Shown piece by piece: positions 1-7,942 of a stretch of 64,000 nucleotides of DNA; positions within the stretch are counted from its first letter, which is position 1; the number at the start of each line of letters is the position of its first letter. The notes under the pieces are model-generated. The model saw only the letters and a program-made list of their open reading frames with translations, searched no databases and was not told the DNA's origin. The translations under genes were made by a program, and so were the position numbers. The DNA lies in NCBI RefSeq assembly GCF_014212125.1, contig NZ_JACJVP010000024.1, positions 62,001 through 126,000 on the forward strand, written 5' to 3'. The DNA comes from Cohnella nanjingensis. Its GTDB lineage: Bacteria; Bacillota; Bacilli; Paenibacillales; Paenibacillaceae.

Positions 1-2
1 TC

Positions 3-980
3 ATCGGCAATATCGCCTCCGAGCTTGCCGGCGAGCGTCACGTCGCGTACGCGACCGAGCTCGATCAGGGACGCGTCGCTGTCCTGATTAACTTCAGGGG
101 GACGGAGGAGGCGCAGTGGCCGGACGAGCTCGCGGCGATCGGCGATCGGCTCGTCCAGGTGCTCGGCGACCGCTTCGGGATGCGGCTCGCCATCGGCGCG
201 GGCTTCGTCGCGCGCGACATCGGCGCGATCGGCGAAGCGTTCCGCGACGCGCTGAAGCGGCTGGACGAGAGCCGGCAAGCCCGCGCGGGCGATTCGCGGC
301 CCGCGCCTGCCTACTACTACCCGCTCGACATCGAGCAGCAGCTGACCAATTACGTGAAGTCGGGCGAAGAGGAGCGAACGGCGCAGCTGCTGGACGCGCT
401 CTATGCCGACCATGCGGACGGAGGCGAGGCGGGCGGCGCCGTCAGCGGCTACTTTCTGATCCACCTGTCCTCCACCCTGTTCCGCATCGTCCAGAGCACG
501 CCGAAGGCGGACGCCCGGCTCGCAGGCCGACTGTTGGCGCTGGGCCGCGACGGCGCGCGCGACCAGCCGGCGGCGTTCCGGCGGCTGAAGGACGATTTCC
601 TTGAGGTATGCCTGCTCTGGAAGGAAGGACGGAGCGACCAGGGCACCCGCATGCTGCAGACCGTCAAGCGGATTGTGCAGGAGCGCTACGACCAGAACAT
701 GCTGAGCGTCGGTCTCATCGCAGACGAGCTCGGTATTACGCAGCCGTACTTGTCTTCCTTCTTCAAGAAGGCGACCGGCCAGACGATTATCGCCTACATC
801 GCGGAGGTTCGAATCGACGCGGCGAAGCGATGGCTCGCCAAGACGGACCGCACGGTCGCCCAGATCGCCGAAGCCGTCGGGTACTCGAACGACATCGGGT
901 TTATCCGTTTTTTCAAGAAATACGAGGGCATTACGCCCGGTCAATACCGCGCCAGCATACGAACGGATTGCTCATCTTAA
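3..980 (+). CDS. AraC-family transcriptional regulator, C-terminal part (5' end outside window)
   Basis: The frame is open from the first bases of the window, so the start lies upstream; the ATG at 159 is internal. The visible 325 residues end in a two-helix-turn-helix AraC domain (roughly the last 100 residues), with the typical second-helix region VAQIAEAVGYSNDIGFIRFFKKYEGITPGQYR split over its two halves. The part before it resembles the middle region of the long membrane-anchored AraC sensors of Paenibacillaceae, of which a full copy lies at 26830-29142. A solute-binding lipoprotein and two permeases follow in the same direction, so it probably controls that importer in response to an extracellular sugar. 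Membrane and sensor parts cannot be seen here. Confidence 0.88.
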   Translation: MGNIASELAGERHVAYATELDQGRVAVLINFRGTEEAQWPDELAAIGDRLVQVLGDRFGMRLAIGAGFVARDIGAIGEAFRDALKRLDESRQARAGDSRPAPAYYYPLDIEQQLTNYVKSGEEERTAQLLDALYADHADGGEAGGAVSGYFLIHLSSTLFRIVQSTPKADARLAGRLLALGRDGARDQPAAFRRLKDDFLEVCLLWKEGRSDQGTRMLQTVKRIVQERYDQNMLSVGLIADELGITQPYLSSFFKKATGQTIIAYIAEVRIDAAKRWLAKTDRTVAQIAEAVGYSNDIGFIRFFKKYEGITPGQYRASIRTDCSS

Positions 981-1124
981 AAATAGGCGGTGCCCGATCC
1001 GACAACTGGCATGCCGATCGAACAAACCGGCCATACGCGACCGTCCCCGTCGGCGTCTACGATAGAGACAAGGCGGCGACGGGATGCCGTCCATCCTATA
1101 AGACCACGAGGGGGTCCTTCTATT

Positions 1125-2762
1125 ATGAAGTACGGTTACCAGAAGACCGCGGCCGTGCTGGCCGCGCTGACGGCTATGACCGTCGCATTGTCGGCATGCG
1201 CCGGGGGCAATGGCAACAACAGCAGCGCCGCACCGTCTCCGCAGCAGTCGGGAGCGTCCGAGACGCCGGCGGACGGCAAGATCGTGTCGTCGCCGCTGGC
1301 GCTCACCGATTACGTCCAATCGGGCACGCTGGCGTCCGGCATGAAATCCTTCAACGATATGGCCGCCTACCAGGAGACGGAGAAGATCACGGGCATCCAC
1401 ATCGACTTCCGGCATCCGACGGTCGGCCAGGAGAAAAACCAGTTCAACCTGCTCATGAGCTCCGGCCAATACCCGGACATTATCGAATGGGGCTGGAACG
1501 ACTATCCGGGCGGCGGCGTCGGAGCGATGAACGCCGGCATTATTATCCCGCTGAACGACTACATCGACAAGTACGCGCCGAACCTTTCCAAGCTGCTGAC
1601 CGATAACCCGGACATTCGCAAGGAGATCTCGACCGATGACGGCCGCATATACGCCTTCCCCTTCCTCCGCAGCGATCCATATCTCCGGACGTACCAGGGG
1701 CTCGCGATTCGACAGGATTGGCTGGATACGCTGGGGCTGCAGGTGCCGACGACGATCGACGAGTGGCATACGGTGCTGCAGGCGTTCAAGACGAAGGACC
1801 CGAACCAGAACGGCAAGGCGGACGAGATTCCGCTGCTCATCGCCAAGGACACGCTTCTCAACTTCAGCAACGTCTTCCTGAACGCGTGGGGCACAACGGG
1901 GCGGTTCAACCTGCAGGACGGCAAGGTGGTGTTCGGGCCGATCCAACCGGCGTACAAGGAATTCCTCCAGACGATGCACGACTGGTACGCGGAAGGCCTG
2001 ATCGACCGCGACTACGCCGCAACGGACGGCAAGCAGAAGGACGCCAAGTGGACCGGCGATGTGCTCGGCGCTTCCGAGCTCGCGGTCGGCGGCGGCATCG
2101 GCAAATACACGACGGCCATGGCGGCCAAAAATCCGAAGTTCAACCTGGCAGGCGTTCCTTATCCGACCTTGAACAAGGGCGATAAGCCGGTGCTGGGCCA
2201 GCGCGAGCCGATCTTCAACAGCACCGGCGCGGCGATCACGAAGGATAACAAGCACGTGATCGAGACGGTGAAGTGGCTCGACTTCAAATACGGCGAAGTC
2301 GGCCATATGCTGTTCAACTTCGGCATCGAAGGCAAAAGCTACGAGATGAAGGACGGCTACCCGACCTATACCGACGAAGTGATGAAAAACCCGGACGGTC
2401 TCGCCTTCGCGGCCGCGATCGGCAAATACGCCGTACCGTTCGGCGGTCCGTTCGTCCAGGATAAGCGCTATCAGGAGCAGAACGCTTCGCTGCCGCAGCA
2501 AAAGGCGGCGCTGAACACGTGGATGGCGGCTGACAATGACGGCCTGCTGCCGCCGCTGACGTTCACGAACGAGGAATCCGCGCGTCTCGCGGCCATCATG
2601 ACGGACGTGAACACGTATCGCGACGAGATGTTCGACAAGTTCGTCATGGGCGCCGAGCCGCTGGACAACTTCGACAAGTTCGTCAAGACGATTCAAGGCA
2701 TGGGCATTCAGGAAGCGCTCGATATCGAGCAGGCAGCATACGACCGCTATCTGAAGCGGTAA
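1125..2762 (+). CDS. Extracellular solute-binding lipoprotein of an oligosaccharide ABC importer (LplA-like)
   Basis: The protein has 545 residues from the ATG at 1125. That start is preferred over upstream starts in the frame because it follows a GAGGGGG ribosome site and opens a lipoprotein signal peptide (MKYGYQKTAAVLAALTAM, then lipobox LSAC near residue 25). A Ser/Ala/Pro-rich linker follows. The size of about 540 residues and the motifs IRQDWLDTLGLQVPTTIDEW and ADNDGLLPP match the large LplA-type binding proteins that partner LplB/YtcP permeases. It should be lipid-anchored on the outer face of the membrane and deliver oligosaccharides to the two downstream permeases. The substrate cannot be read from sequence. 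Confidence 0.9.
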   Translation: MKYGYQKTAAVLAALTAMTVALSACAGGNGNNSSAAPSPQQSGASETPADGKIVSSPLALTDYVQSGTLASGMKSFNDMAAYQETEKITGIHIDFRHPTVGQEKNQFNLLMSSGQYPDIIEWGWNDYPGGGVGAMNAGIIIPLNDYIDKYAPNLSKLLTDNPDIRKEISTDDGRIYAFPFLRSDPYLRTYQGLAIRQDWLDTLGLQVPTTIDEWHTVLQAFKTKDPNQNGKADEIPLLIAKDTLLNFSNVFLNAWGTTGRFNLQDGKVVFGPIQPAYKEFLQTMHDWYAEGLIDRDYAATDGKQKDAKWTGDVLGASELAVGGGIGKYTTAMAAKNPKFNLAGVPYPTLNKGDKPVLGQREPIFNSTGAAITKDNKHVIETVKWLDFKYGEVGHMLFNFGIEGKSYEMKDGYPTYTDEVMKNPDGLAFAAAIGKYAVPFGGPFVQDKRYQEQNASLPQQKAALNTWMAADNDGLLPPLTFTNEESARLAAIMTDVNTYRDEMFDKFVMGAEPLDNFDKFVKTIQGMGIQEALDIEQAAYDRYLKR

Positions 2763-2804
2763 TGAATCGGTGAGAAATCAGTATCGGTAATGCCGGCTTC
2801 GGCG

Positions 2805-2848
2805 GGGCTCCGGGCGCAGACGTCTCGCGGTCGTCGCGTCCGGAGCCC
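2805..2848 (+). other. Stem-loop between binding-protein and permease genes
   Basis: GGGCTCCGG at 2805-2813 pairs perfectly with CCGGAGCCC at 2840-2848, and the loop can pair further. No T-run follows, so it is not a strong terminator. In many importer operons a hairpin here stabilises the upstream binding-protein mRNA and lowers permease expression; that role is inferred. Confidence 0.55.
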
Positions 2849-2888
2849 GTTCACCGGCTGCCTCGCAAGCCGAAGGAGGGTACGGCAA

Positions 2889-3791
2889 TTGAACATCCTG
2901 CGCGGTTGGTCCCGCCATAAATATATTTATTTGATGCTGCTGCCGGTCATCGTCTATTACGTCGTCTTCCTGTACTTGCCGATGTACGGCCTGCAGATCG
3001 CCTTCAAGGACTTCTCGCCGGCGAAGGGCGTGTGGGGGAGCCCTTGGGTCGGCTTCGATCATTTCGTCTCCTTCTACGACAGCTATTACTTCTGGCGGCT
3101 TATCCGCAATACGGTGCTGATCAGCTTCTATGAGCTCATCTTCGGATTCCCGGCGCCGATCCTGCTCGCGCTGCTGCTCAACGAGATTCGGGTTCGCATT
3201 TTCCGCAATGTCGTGCAGTCGATTACGTATTTGCCCCACTTCATCTCCATCGTCGTCGTGTCCGGCATGATGATCGACTTCCTGTCGAGCGACGGCATGA
3301 TCAATCAGCTGACCGGACTGCTCGGACTGCCGTCCGTATCGTTCCTCATCTCGCCGGAGTGGTTCCGGACGATCTACGTCTCCTCGGGCATCTGGCAAGG
3401 CGTCGGCTGGGGCTCGATCATCTTCCTCGCGGCGATCTCCGGCATCGACCCGAGCCTCTACGAGGCGGCCAAGTCGGACGGCGCGGGACGCTTCCGGCAG
3501 ATTTGGCATATTACGCTGCCGGGCATTCTGCCGACGATTATGATCATGCTCATCCTGCGGTTCGGCACGCTGATGGCCGGGGGCAGCATGGAGAAAATTT
3601 TGCTGCTGTACAACTCCACGACGTACGAGACGGCCGACGTCATCTCGACGTTCGTCTACCGCCGCGGTCTGCTGCAGATGGATTACGGGTTCTCCGCCGC
3701 CATCGGCCTGTTCAACAACGTGATGAACTTCCTGCTGCTCGTAGCGGCGAACCGCTTCAGCCGGAAGATCAACAACACCAGCTTATGGTAG
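2889..3791 (+). CDS. ABC sugar permease, LplB type
   Basis: A 300-residue inner-membrane permease. The TTG at 2889 is chosen because AAGGAGG lies at 2873-2879 with 9 nt spacing; the ATG at 2790 would add about 33 residues unlike the family. The protein begins MNILRGWSRHKYIYLML and has about six membrane segments. The EAA loop EAAKSDGAGRFRQIWHITLP, which docks on the ATPase, is intact. It is the first of two permeases in this operon. No ATPase gene is present, as usual for this group, which borrows an MsmX-type ATPase encoded elsewhere. Confidence 0.93.
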   Translation: MNILRGWSRHKYIYLMLLPVIVYYVVFLYLPMYGLQIAFKDFSPAKGVWGSPWVGFDHFVSFYDSYYFWRLIRNTVLISFYELIFGFPAPILLALLLNEIRVRIFRNVVQSITYLPHFISIVVVSGMMIDFLSSDGMINQLTGLLGLPSVSFLISPEWFRTIYVSSGIWQGVGWGSIIFLAAISGIDPSLYEAAKSDGAGRFRQIWHITLPGILPTIMIMLILRFGTLMAGGSMEKILLLYNSTTYETADVISTFVYRRGLLQMDYGFSAAIGLFNNVMNFLLLVAANRFSRKINNTSLW

Positions 3792-3816
3792 TTACAGTTC
3801 GGGAGGTGAGGCTCTC

Positions 3817-4698
3817 TTGAAGCCGCGAATCGGGTTCGGGGAGCGCGTATTCGATGGGTCGAATACGGTTCTGATGCTTGCGCTGGTCGTCGTTACGCTA
3901 TATCCGTTCCTCTACGTGCTGTTCGCCTCGTTCAGCGATCCCGCGGACCTGCTCCAACACCGGGGGCTGCTGCTCGCGCCGACGGGCTTCAGCCTCGAGT
4001 CCTATAAGCTGGTCTTCGACAATCCGATGATCTCCATCGGCTATCTCAATACGATCCTGTATGTCATCGTCGGCACGGCGCTGAACCTGACGCTCACGAG
4101 CTTCGCCGCCTACGCCTTGTCCCGCAAGGGCGTGCGATTCGTCGGTCCGATCATGTTCGCCATCGTGTTCACGATGTTCTTCTCGGGCGGGCTCATCCCG
4201 ACCTATCTTAATATGAAGCAGCTGGGGCTGCTCGACACCCGGTGGGCGATGATTTTGCCGTCAGCGATCAGCACGTGGAACTTGCTGGTCATGCGAACCT
4301 CCTTCGCGAGCATCCCCGCGGCGCTGGAGGAGTCGGCGCGCATCGACGGCGCGAACGACTTCCGCATCTTGCTGCGCATCTTCATCCCGGTGTCGCTGCC
4401 GATCATGGCCGTCATGACGCTGTTCTACGGCGTCGGCCATTGGAACGCGTACATGGACGCGCTCATCTACCTGCGCGACCGCAACCTGTACCCGCTGCAG
4501 CTCGTCCTGCAGGAGATTCTCATTACGAACAGCACGGATTCGATGATGTCGTCCGTCGCCGACGTGGACAAGGGGCTGCTCCAGGAGACGATCAAGTACG
4601 CTACGATCATCGTCGCGACCGTTCCGGTTCTGCTGCTGTACCCGTTCCTGCAGCGCTACTTCGTCAAGGGCGTTATGCTCGGCTCGATCAAAGAATAG
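3817..4698 (+). CDS. ABC sugar permease, YtcP/LplC (MalG) type
   Basis: A 293-residue permease starting at TTG 3817 behind GGGAGGTGAG. It has six predicted membrane segments, the conserved FSGGLIPTYL stretch of YtcP/LplC proteins, and an EAA loop near ESARIDGANDFRILLRIFIP. It ends in FVKGVMLGSIKE, the usual C-terminus of the family. It lies 25 bp after the LplB-type permease and should form a heterodimer with it. Confidence 0.94.
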   Translation: MKPRIGFGERVFDGSNTVLMLALVVVTLYPFLYVLFASFSDPADLLQHRGLLLAPTGFSLESYKLVFDNPMISIGYLNTILYVIVGTALNLTLTSFAAYALSRKGVRFVGPIMFAIVFTMFFSGGLIPTYLNMKQLGLLDTRWAMILPSAISTWNLLVMRTSFASIPAALEESARIDGANDFRILLRIFIPVSLPIMAVMTLFYGVGHWNAYMDALIYLRDRNLYPLQLVLQEILITNSTDSMMSSVADVDKGLLQETIKYATIIVATVPVLLLYPFLQRYFVKGVMLGSIKE

Positions 4699-4712
4699 GC
4701 TGCATGCTGGCG

Positions 4713-4747
4713 GCTTCGCTTCCCGGAATGGGGAGCGGAGCTTTTTT
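4713..4747 (+). terminator. Rho-independent terminator of the first importer operon
   Basis: GCTTCGCTTCCC pairs with GGGGAGCGGAGC across the loop GGAAT with G-T pairs, followed by TTTTTT. It starts 15 bp after the permease stop codon. Confidence 0.8.
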
Positions 4748-5013
4748 GTCGTTTGACGGCGAACAATGGCTCTCTTGTCTATACTGAATTGGGGTTTGGG
4801 GTAGCCGAACATCGCTTTTTTTATTTTCAGAAAATACAGTCGGTTTTTTCGACTTTTATGGACTTAAGTTGGCAGTACTCATTGTGCGAAAGGCGAATGG
4901 CCTGTACCGACTGTTATTTAGAAATCCTTCAGAAAAATCCTCTAAAGCACTTCAGAGTTTATCGTTATGATGGGTTCATTGTTTTTGATCAACCTAATCA
5001 GGAGATGAGAAAC

Positions 5014-5685
5014 GTGACCCACCCTGCAAAGCAATCGCCTGCAGTATGGCTGTCTCTTCTATGGCTTGCAGTGATTCCGGTATTGAATATTTTCTATGGC
5101 TATCTGAACCACCCTACCGAACACGTCTATAGCCTCGTAACAGACCTAGATCGCCTAACACCATTCGTCCCATCCTTTATTATTCCTTATGTACTTTGGT
5201 ATCCGTTCAAAGCGGCGGTACTGATCGGACTTGCGTTCAAGGACAGGGCCGTCTATTATCGGACGCTGCTTGCGCTCTGTGGCGGTCTGGTCCTTGCTTA
5301 TATCGTCTATGCCCTGTTCCAAACGACTGTTCCCCGTCCAGAAGCACTAGACGAGAAGGGCGTCCTCAACCGTATGATCTGGTTCGTGTATAGCCATGAC
5401 GAGCCGTTCAACTGCTTCCCGAGCATTCATGTGCTAACCAGCTACCTGATGCTTCGGGGAGCAAGGGTATTCGGCCGAACGATTCGGTGGGCAGCTACCA
5501 TAATGTCCATTCTTATTATCGCGTCCACAGTGCTGATTAAGCAGCATGTATTGGCGGATGTCGTTGGCGGTATTCTAGCCGGTGAGCTGCTGTTCCGATC
5601 GGCAGGCATCGCCGTATCATTCCTACGGGGACACCGCATGCGCCAGACTTTGAAAGGAGGCGAGCGTCATATTTCTGCTGAATAA
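5014..5685 (+). CDS. PAP2-family phosphatase / inositolphosphotransferase-like membrane protein
   Basis: About 223 residues if started at GTG 5014, which has GGAG at 5001-5004 with 9 nt spacing. The frame continues upstream to 4753, but that stretch has no membrane or PAP2 character and the ATG at 5005 is too close to the ribosome site. Several hydrophobic segments are visible. Motifs CFPSIHV (near residue 134) and KQHVLADVVGG (near residue 176) are the PAP2 signature in the form found in Aur1-like inositol-phosphoryl transferases and related lipid phosphatases. It probably handles a lipid phosphate or polar lipid headgroup at the membrane. The 270 bp upstream hold a 9-bp inverted repeat, ACAGTCGGT at 4836 and its complement at 4906. 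Confidence 0.78.
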   Translation: MTHPAKQSPAVWLSLLWLAVIPVLNIFYGYLNHPTEHVYSLVTDLDRLTPFVPSFIIPYVLWYPFKAAVLIGLAFKDRAVYYRTLLALCGGLVLAYIVYALFQTTVPRPEALDEKGVLNRMIWFVYSHDEPFNCFPSIHVLTSYLMLRGARVFGRTIRWAATIMSILIIASTVLIKQHVLADVVGGILAGELLFRSAGIAVSFLRGHRMRQTLKGGERHISAE

Positions 5686-5760
5686 GGAGCGACGCTCGTT
5701 CCTATCTCATCGCGGAAGATGACGGCATTTTATAGCGCCACTTCCCAATCTGCAAACAAA

Positions 5761-5925
5761 GGGGCTGTCCCAAAAGTCATTTTGTGATTTTTTGAGCCCC
5801 ACTTAGAACTAAATTTCTTCGAGAAAAAGGACCTCAATCTCCATTTTGCAGTGGAATTTGAGGTCCTTTCGTTTGGAAATTGGGAAGATGTTCTCATGTC
5901 ATGGGAACATATTTGGGACAGCCCC
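5761..5925. mobile_element. MITE-like element with IS-type terminal inverted repeats
   Basis: The 165-bp segment begins GGGGCTGTCCCA and ends with its exact complement TGGGACAGCCCC. It has no coding capacity. Inside lies a second hairpin, AAAGGACCTCAA at about 5827 against TTGAGGTCCTTT at about 5861. Ends of this kind occur in several IS families of Bacillales, so it looks like a non-autonomous derivative; the parent family is uncertain. No clear target duplication was found. Confidence 0.7.
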
Positions 5926-5961
5926 TAAAAAACTTGCCGTTACGGTCAGCGCGGAGAGCCG
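5926..5961 (+). repeat. Recurring intergenic element, copy A (tail only)
   Basis: The core TAAAAAACTTGCCGTTAC, followed by GGTCAGCGCGGAGAGCCG, matches copies at 15021-15056 and 37045-37079. In those copies a short GGGCCGTCC hairpin precedes the core; here the MITE end GGGACAGCCCC takes its place. Confidence 0.65.
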
Positions 5962-6051
5962 TATCATAAGTAGTGGTAAAACGGAGGATTGAATTAAACG
6001 TTGATGCTGCTATGCTAGATCATATGTATTACATGAAAAGGAGTGAGGACG

Positions 6052-6927
6052 ATGACGATATTAATTACCGGAGCGAGCGGTTTTTTGGGGGCTCGTTTGA
6101 TAGAGCGACTTGCTAAACAGTATGATGTTCTGTGTATGTCTAGAAACAAACCGAATAGCGATGTGCCTTTTGTGAAGGGGACGTTCGACAGCTTCGAGGA
6201 TTTGCGTCAGCTCGATAAGTATGAGATTACATCGGTCATACATCTTGCAGCAGTTACAGGCGGATGCAGTGAGGAGGATGGACTTTCCGTCAACTTACTC
6301 GGAACAAGAAGGCTGCTCCGTTATTTGCTTGACCGCAGGTGCCGAAAATTCGTCATGGCCAGTTCAATCGCAGCCGTCGGTTGTCTGGACCCAGAGTTTC
6401 TTCCCTTAAGCTTCCCTATTGCTGATGATCATCCTTGTTTGGCAACGGATGCATACGGATTAAGTAAGGCCATGGTGGAGGACCTCACGCGATACTTCAG
6501 CCGCAAATATACGGATGCCGATTTTATCCATTTGAGATTTGGAAGCGTCGCACCTGATGAAACTTGGTCACCGGAAGTAGTTGACCTTCATACTGCGTTA
6601 TTTTTACCGATCACACAATTAACGCATGTGCTTGCAAGCGATGTGGTTAATGCCATCGAAAAATCGGTAGAAAGCTCCAATCATACAGGTGTGCGTGTTT
6701 ACAATGTTGTCGGGCCAGACGCTACTTGCGACGTTCCGGTTATCACGAAATTACGTGCTACTTTCGGGGATGCTAAGCTTGAAGAATTCGATTTTAGCTA
6801 TTATGAGCAACCAGGGAATGAGCATAAGTCATTGTTTGCGATGGGAAAAATCAAAGAGGAGCTTGGACACGAATCCGTCATGACGACAATGCCGAAAAAA
6901 AGAATGCATGCATTGAAAACAATTTAG
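6052..6927 (+). CDS. NAD-dependent epimerase/dehydratase family protein
   Basis: A 291-residue extended short-chain dehydrogenase/reductase. The ATG at 6052 follows AAAGGAG with correct spacing; the GTG at 6043 is too close. The N-terminus MTILITGASGFLGARL carries the GxxGxxG dinucleotide-binding motif, and YGLSK supplies the Tyr-x-x-x-Lys catalytic pair near residue 142. Members interconvert or reduce nucleotide sugars and related substrates. It stands alone between the repeat region and the two-component operon, so context gives no substrate. Base composition is lower in GC than the flanking importer genes. Confidence 0.85.
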   Translation: MTILITGASGFLGARLIERLAKQYDVLCMSRNKPNSDVPFVKGTFDSFEDLRQLDKYEITSVIHLAAVTGGCSEEDGLSVNLLGTRRLLRYLLDRRCRKFVMASSIAAVGCLDPEFLPLSFPIADDHPCLATDAYGLSKAMVEDLTRYFSRKYTDADFIHLRFGSVAPDETWSPEVVDLHTALFLPITQLTHVLASDVVNAIEKSVESSNHTGVRVYNVVGPDATCDVPVITKLRATFGDAKLEEFDFSYYEQPGNEHKSLFAMGKIKEELGHESVMTTMPKKRMHALKTI

Positions 6928-7128
6928 GAACGGCAAACGGAAATCGGTCAACTGCTCGGCCGCGTACGCCGGATGGTCAGCAGCTTGGCAAAGCGATCAG
7001 GAACAAGGAATCGCAAGTTTGGAGATGAATCATTCTCCAGGACAACCGCCACCTAAACGTTGGCAAAAGCCGACGAGGAAGCGCAAGCGTATTTCTGAAA
7101 ACATACGTTTGCCGTGATCTGCTAAGTG
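6928..7128. other. Intergenic stretch with no recognisable gene
   Basis: No frame with a plausible start, ribosome site and family resemblance was found between the epimerase-like gene and the terminator at 7129. Confidence 0.5.
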
Positions 7129-7162
7129 AAGAGGCGCTACTCATGCGCCTCTTCTTCTTTAA
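7129..7162 (+). terminator. Rho-independent terminator
   Basis: AAGAGGCGC at 7129-7137 pairs with GCGCCTCTT at 7145-7153, followed by CTTCTTT. It separates the epimerase-like gene from the two-component operon. Confidence 0.75.
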
Positions 7163-7201
7163 ATCAGCGATGATTTATAGCTTATCCTTTTCAAGGTTCT
7201 C

Positions 7202-7234
7202 TTTACCACACTTTTACCTTTTCCGTGGTATTCT
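7202..7234 (+). promoter_or_regulatory. Candidate response-regulator box and promoter of the two-component operon
   Basis: TTTACC (7202-7207), ACACT, TTTACC (7213-7218) form two identical hexamers at an 11-bp period, the layout bound by OmpR/PhoP-class regulators. TATTCT at 7229-7234 is a candidate -10, so the box covers the -35 position. A near-copy lies at 9291-9322. Confidence 0.65.
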
Positions 7235-7267
7235 AGACGTATCTTTCTACGTTCGGCGGTGAACTAG

Positions 7268-7942
7268 ATGAATATTCTTCTTGCGGAAGATGATAAAAAA
7301 CTGGGGAAATTAGTGAAATATGTGCTGGAGAAGAAAGGCGGCTACCATGTCGATTGGGTAGAAACCGGCGAGGATGCGTTGGATTATGCCGAAGGATCAT
7401 CTTATGATGTACTGATTTTGGACTGGATGATGCCCCGTACGGATGGAATTGAAGTTTGCAAGAGATTACGAGCTGCGAACTATGGGCAGGCCATTCTCCT
7501 GTTAACCGCTAAAGATGCATTACAGGATAAAATACTCGGATTGGATGCCGGAGCGGATGACTATCTGACGAAGCCGTTTGAGATGGACGAGTTACTTGCT
7601 CGCCTTCGTTCGCTCACACGGCGTAATTTCGCTCCCATTCAAGCGGATGTTATGACATTCGGGGAATTTACGCTAAATCGTTCGTCTCGTCAATTGTTCA
7701 AAAGCGGGGAGGAGATTCTCCTCAGCCAACGGGAGTATCAGATGCTGGATTTATTTCTTCAGAACGTCGGCAACGTTCTGACGAGGGAAATCATTCTGGA
7801 TCGCGTATGGGGGCTCGGGAGCGAGGTATCCTATAAGAATGTGGATGTCACGGTTAAAATGCTTAGGGACAAATTGGAGGCTGCGCAAGGAGAACCGATG
7901 ATCCACAGCGTTAGGGGAGTGGGGTACCGATTTGAGAGATAA
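7268..7942 (+). CDS. OmpR-family response regulator
   Basis: A 224-residue two-domain regulator. The receiver domain (about 1-115) has acidic residues E7, D8 and D9, phospho-acceptor D52 in LDWMMP and the conserved lysine K102 in LTKPF. The OmpR-type winged helix (about 125-222) ends with the typical SVRGVGYRFER. Its gene overlaps the start of the kinase gene. The paired TTTACC boxes before this gene and before the 9367 gene are good candidates for its own binding sites, implying autoregulation and control of the downstream pspA unit. Confidence 0.95.
   Translation: MNILLAEDDKKLGKLVKYVLEKKGGYHVDWVETGEDALDYAEGSSYDVLILDWMMPRTDGIEVCKRLRAANYGQAILLLTAKDALQDKILGLDAGADDYLTKPFEMDELLARLRSLTRRNFAPIQADVMTFGEFTLNRSSRQLFKSGEEILLSQREYQMLDLFLQNVGNVLTREIILDRVWGLGSEVSYKNVDVTVKMLRDKLEAAQGEPMIHSVRGVGYRFER

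Noticed and set aside
972-2696. 574-codon open frame on the minus strand, opposite the binding-protein gene
   Set aside because: High GC at third positions keeps the antisense frame open; the product is Arg/Val/Leu-rich low-complexity without family pattern, and the + strand gene has a lipobox and ribosome site.
4753-5013. N-terminal extension of the PAP2 protein
   Set aside because: No ribosome site before 4753, no membrane or PAP2 character, and a good site for GTG 5014.
6928-7128. Possible decayed gene after the epimerase-like gene
   Set aside because: Short open stretches exist in several frames, but none shows a recognisable family, start or ribosome site.
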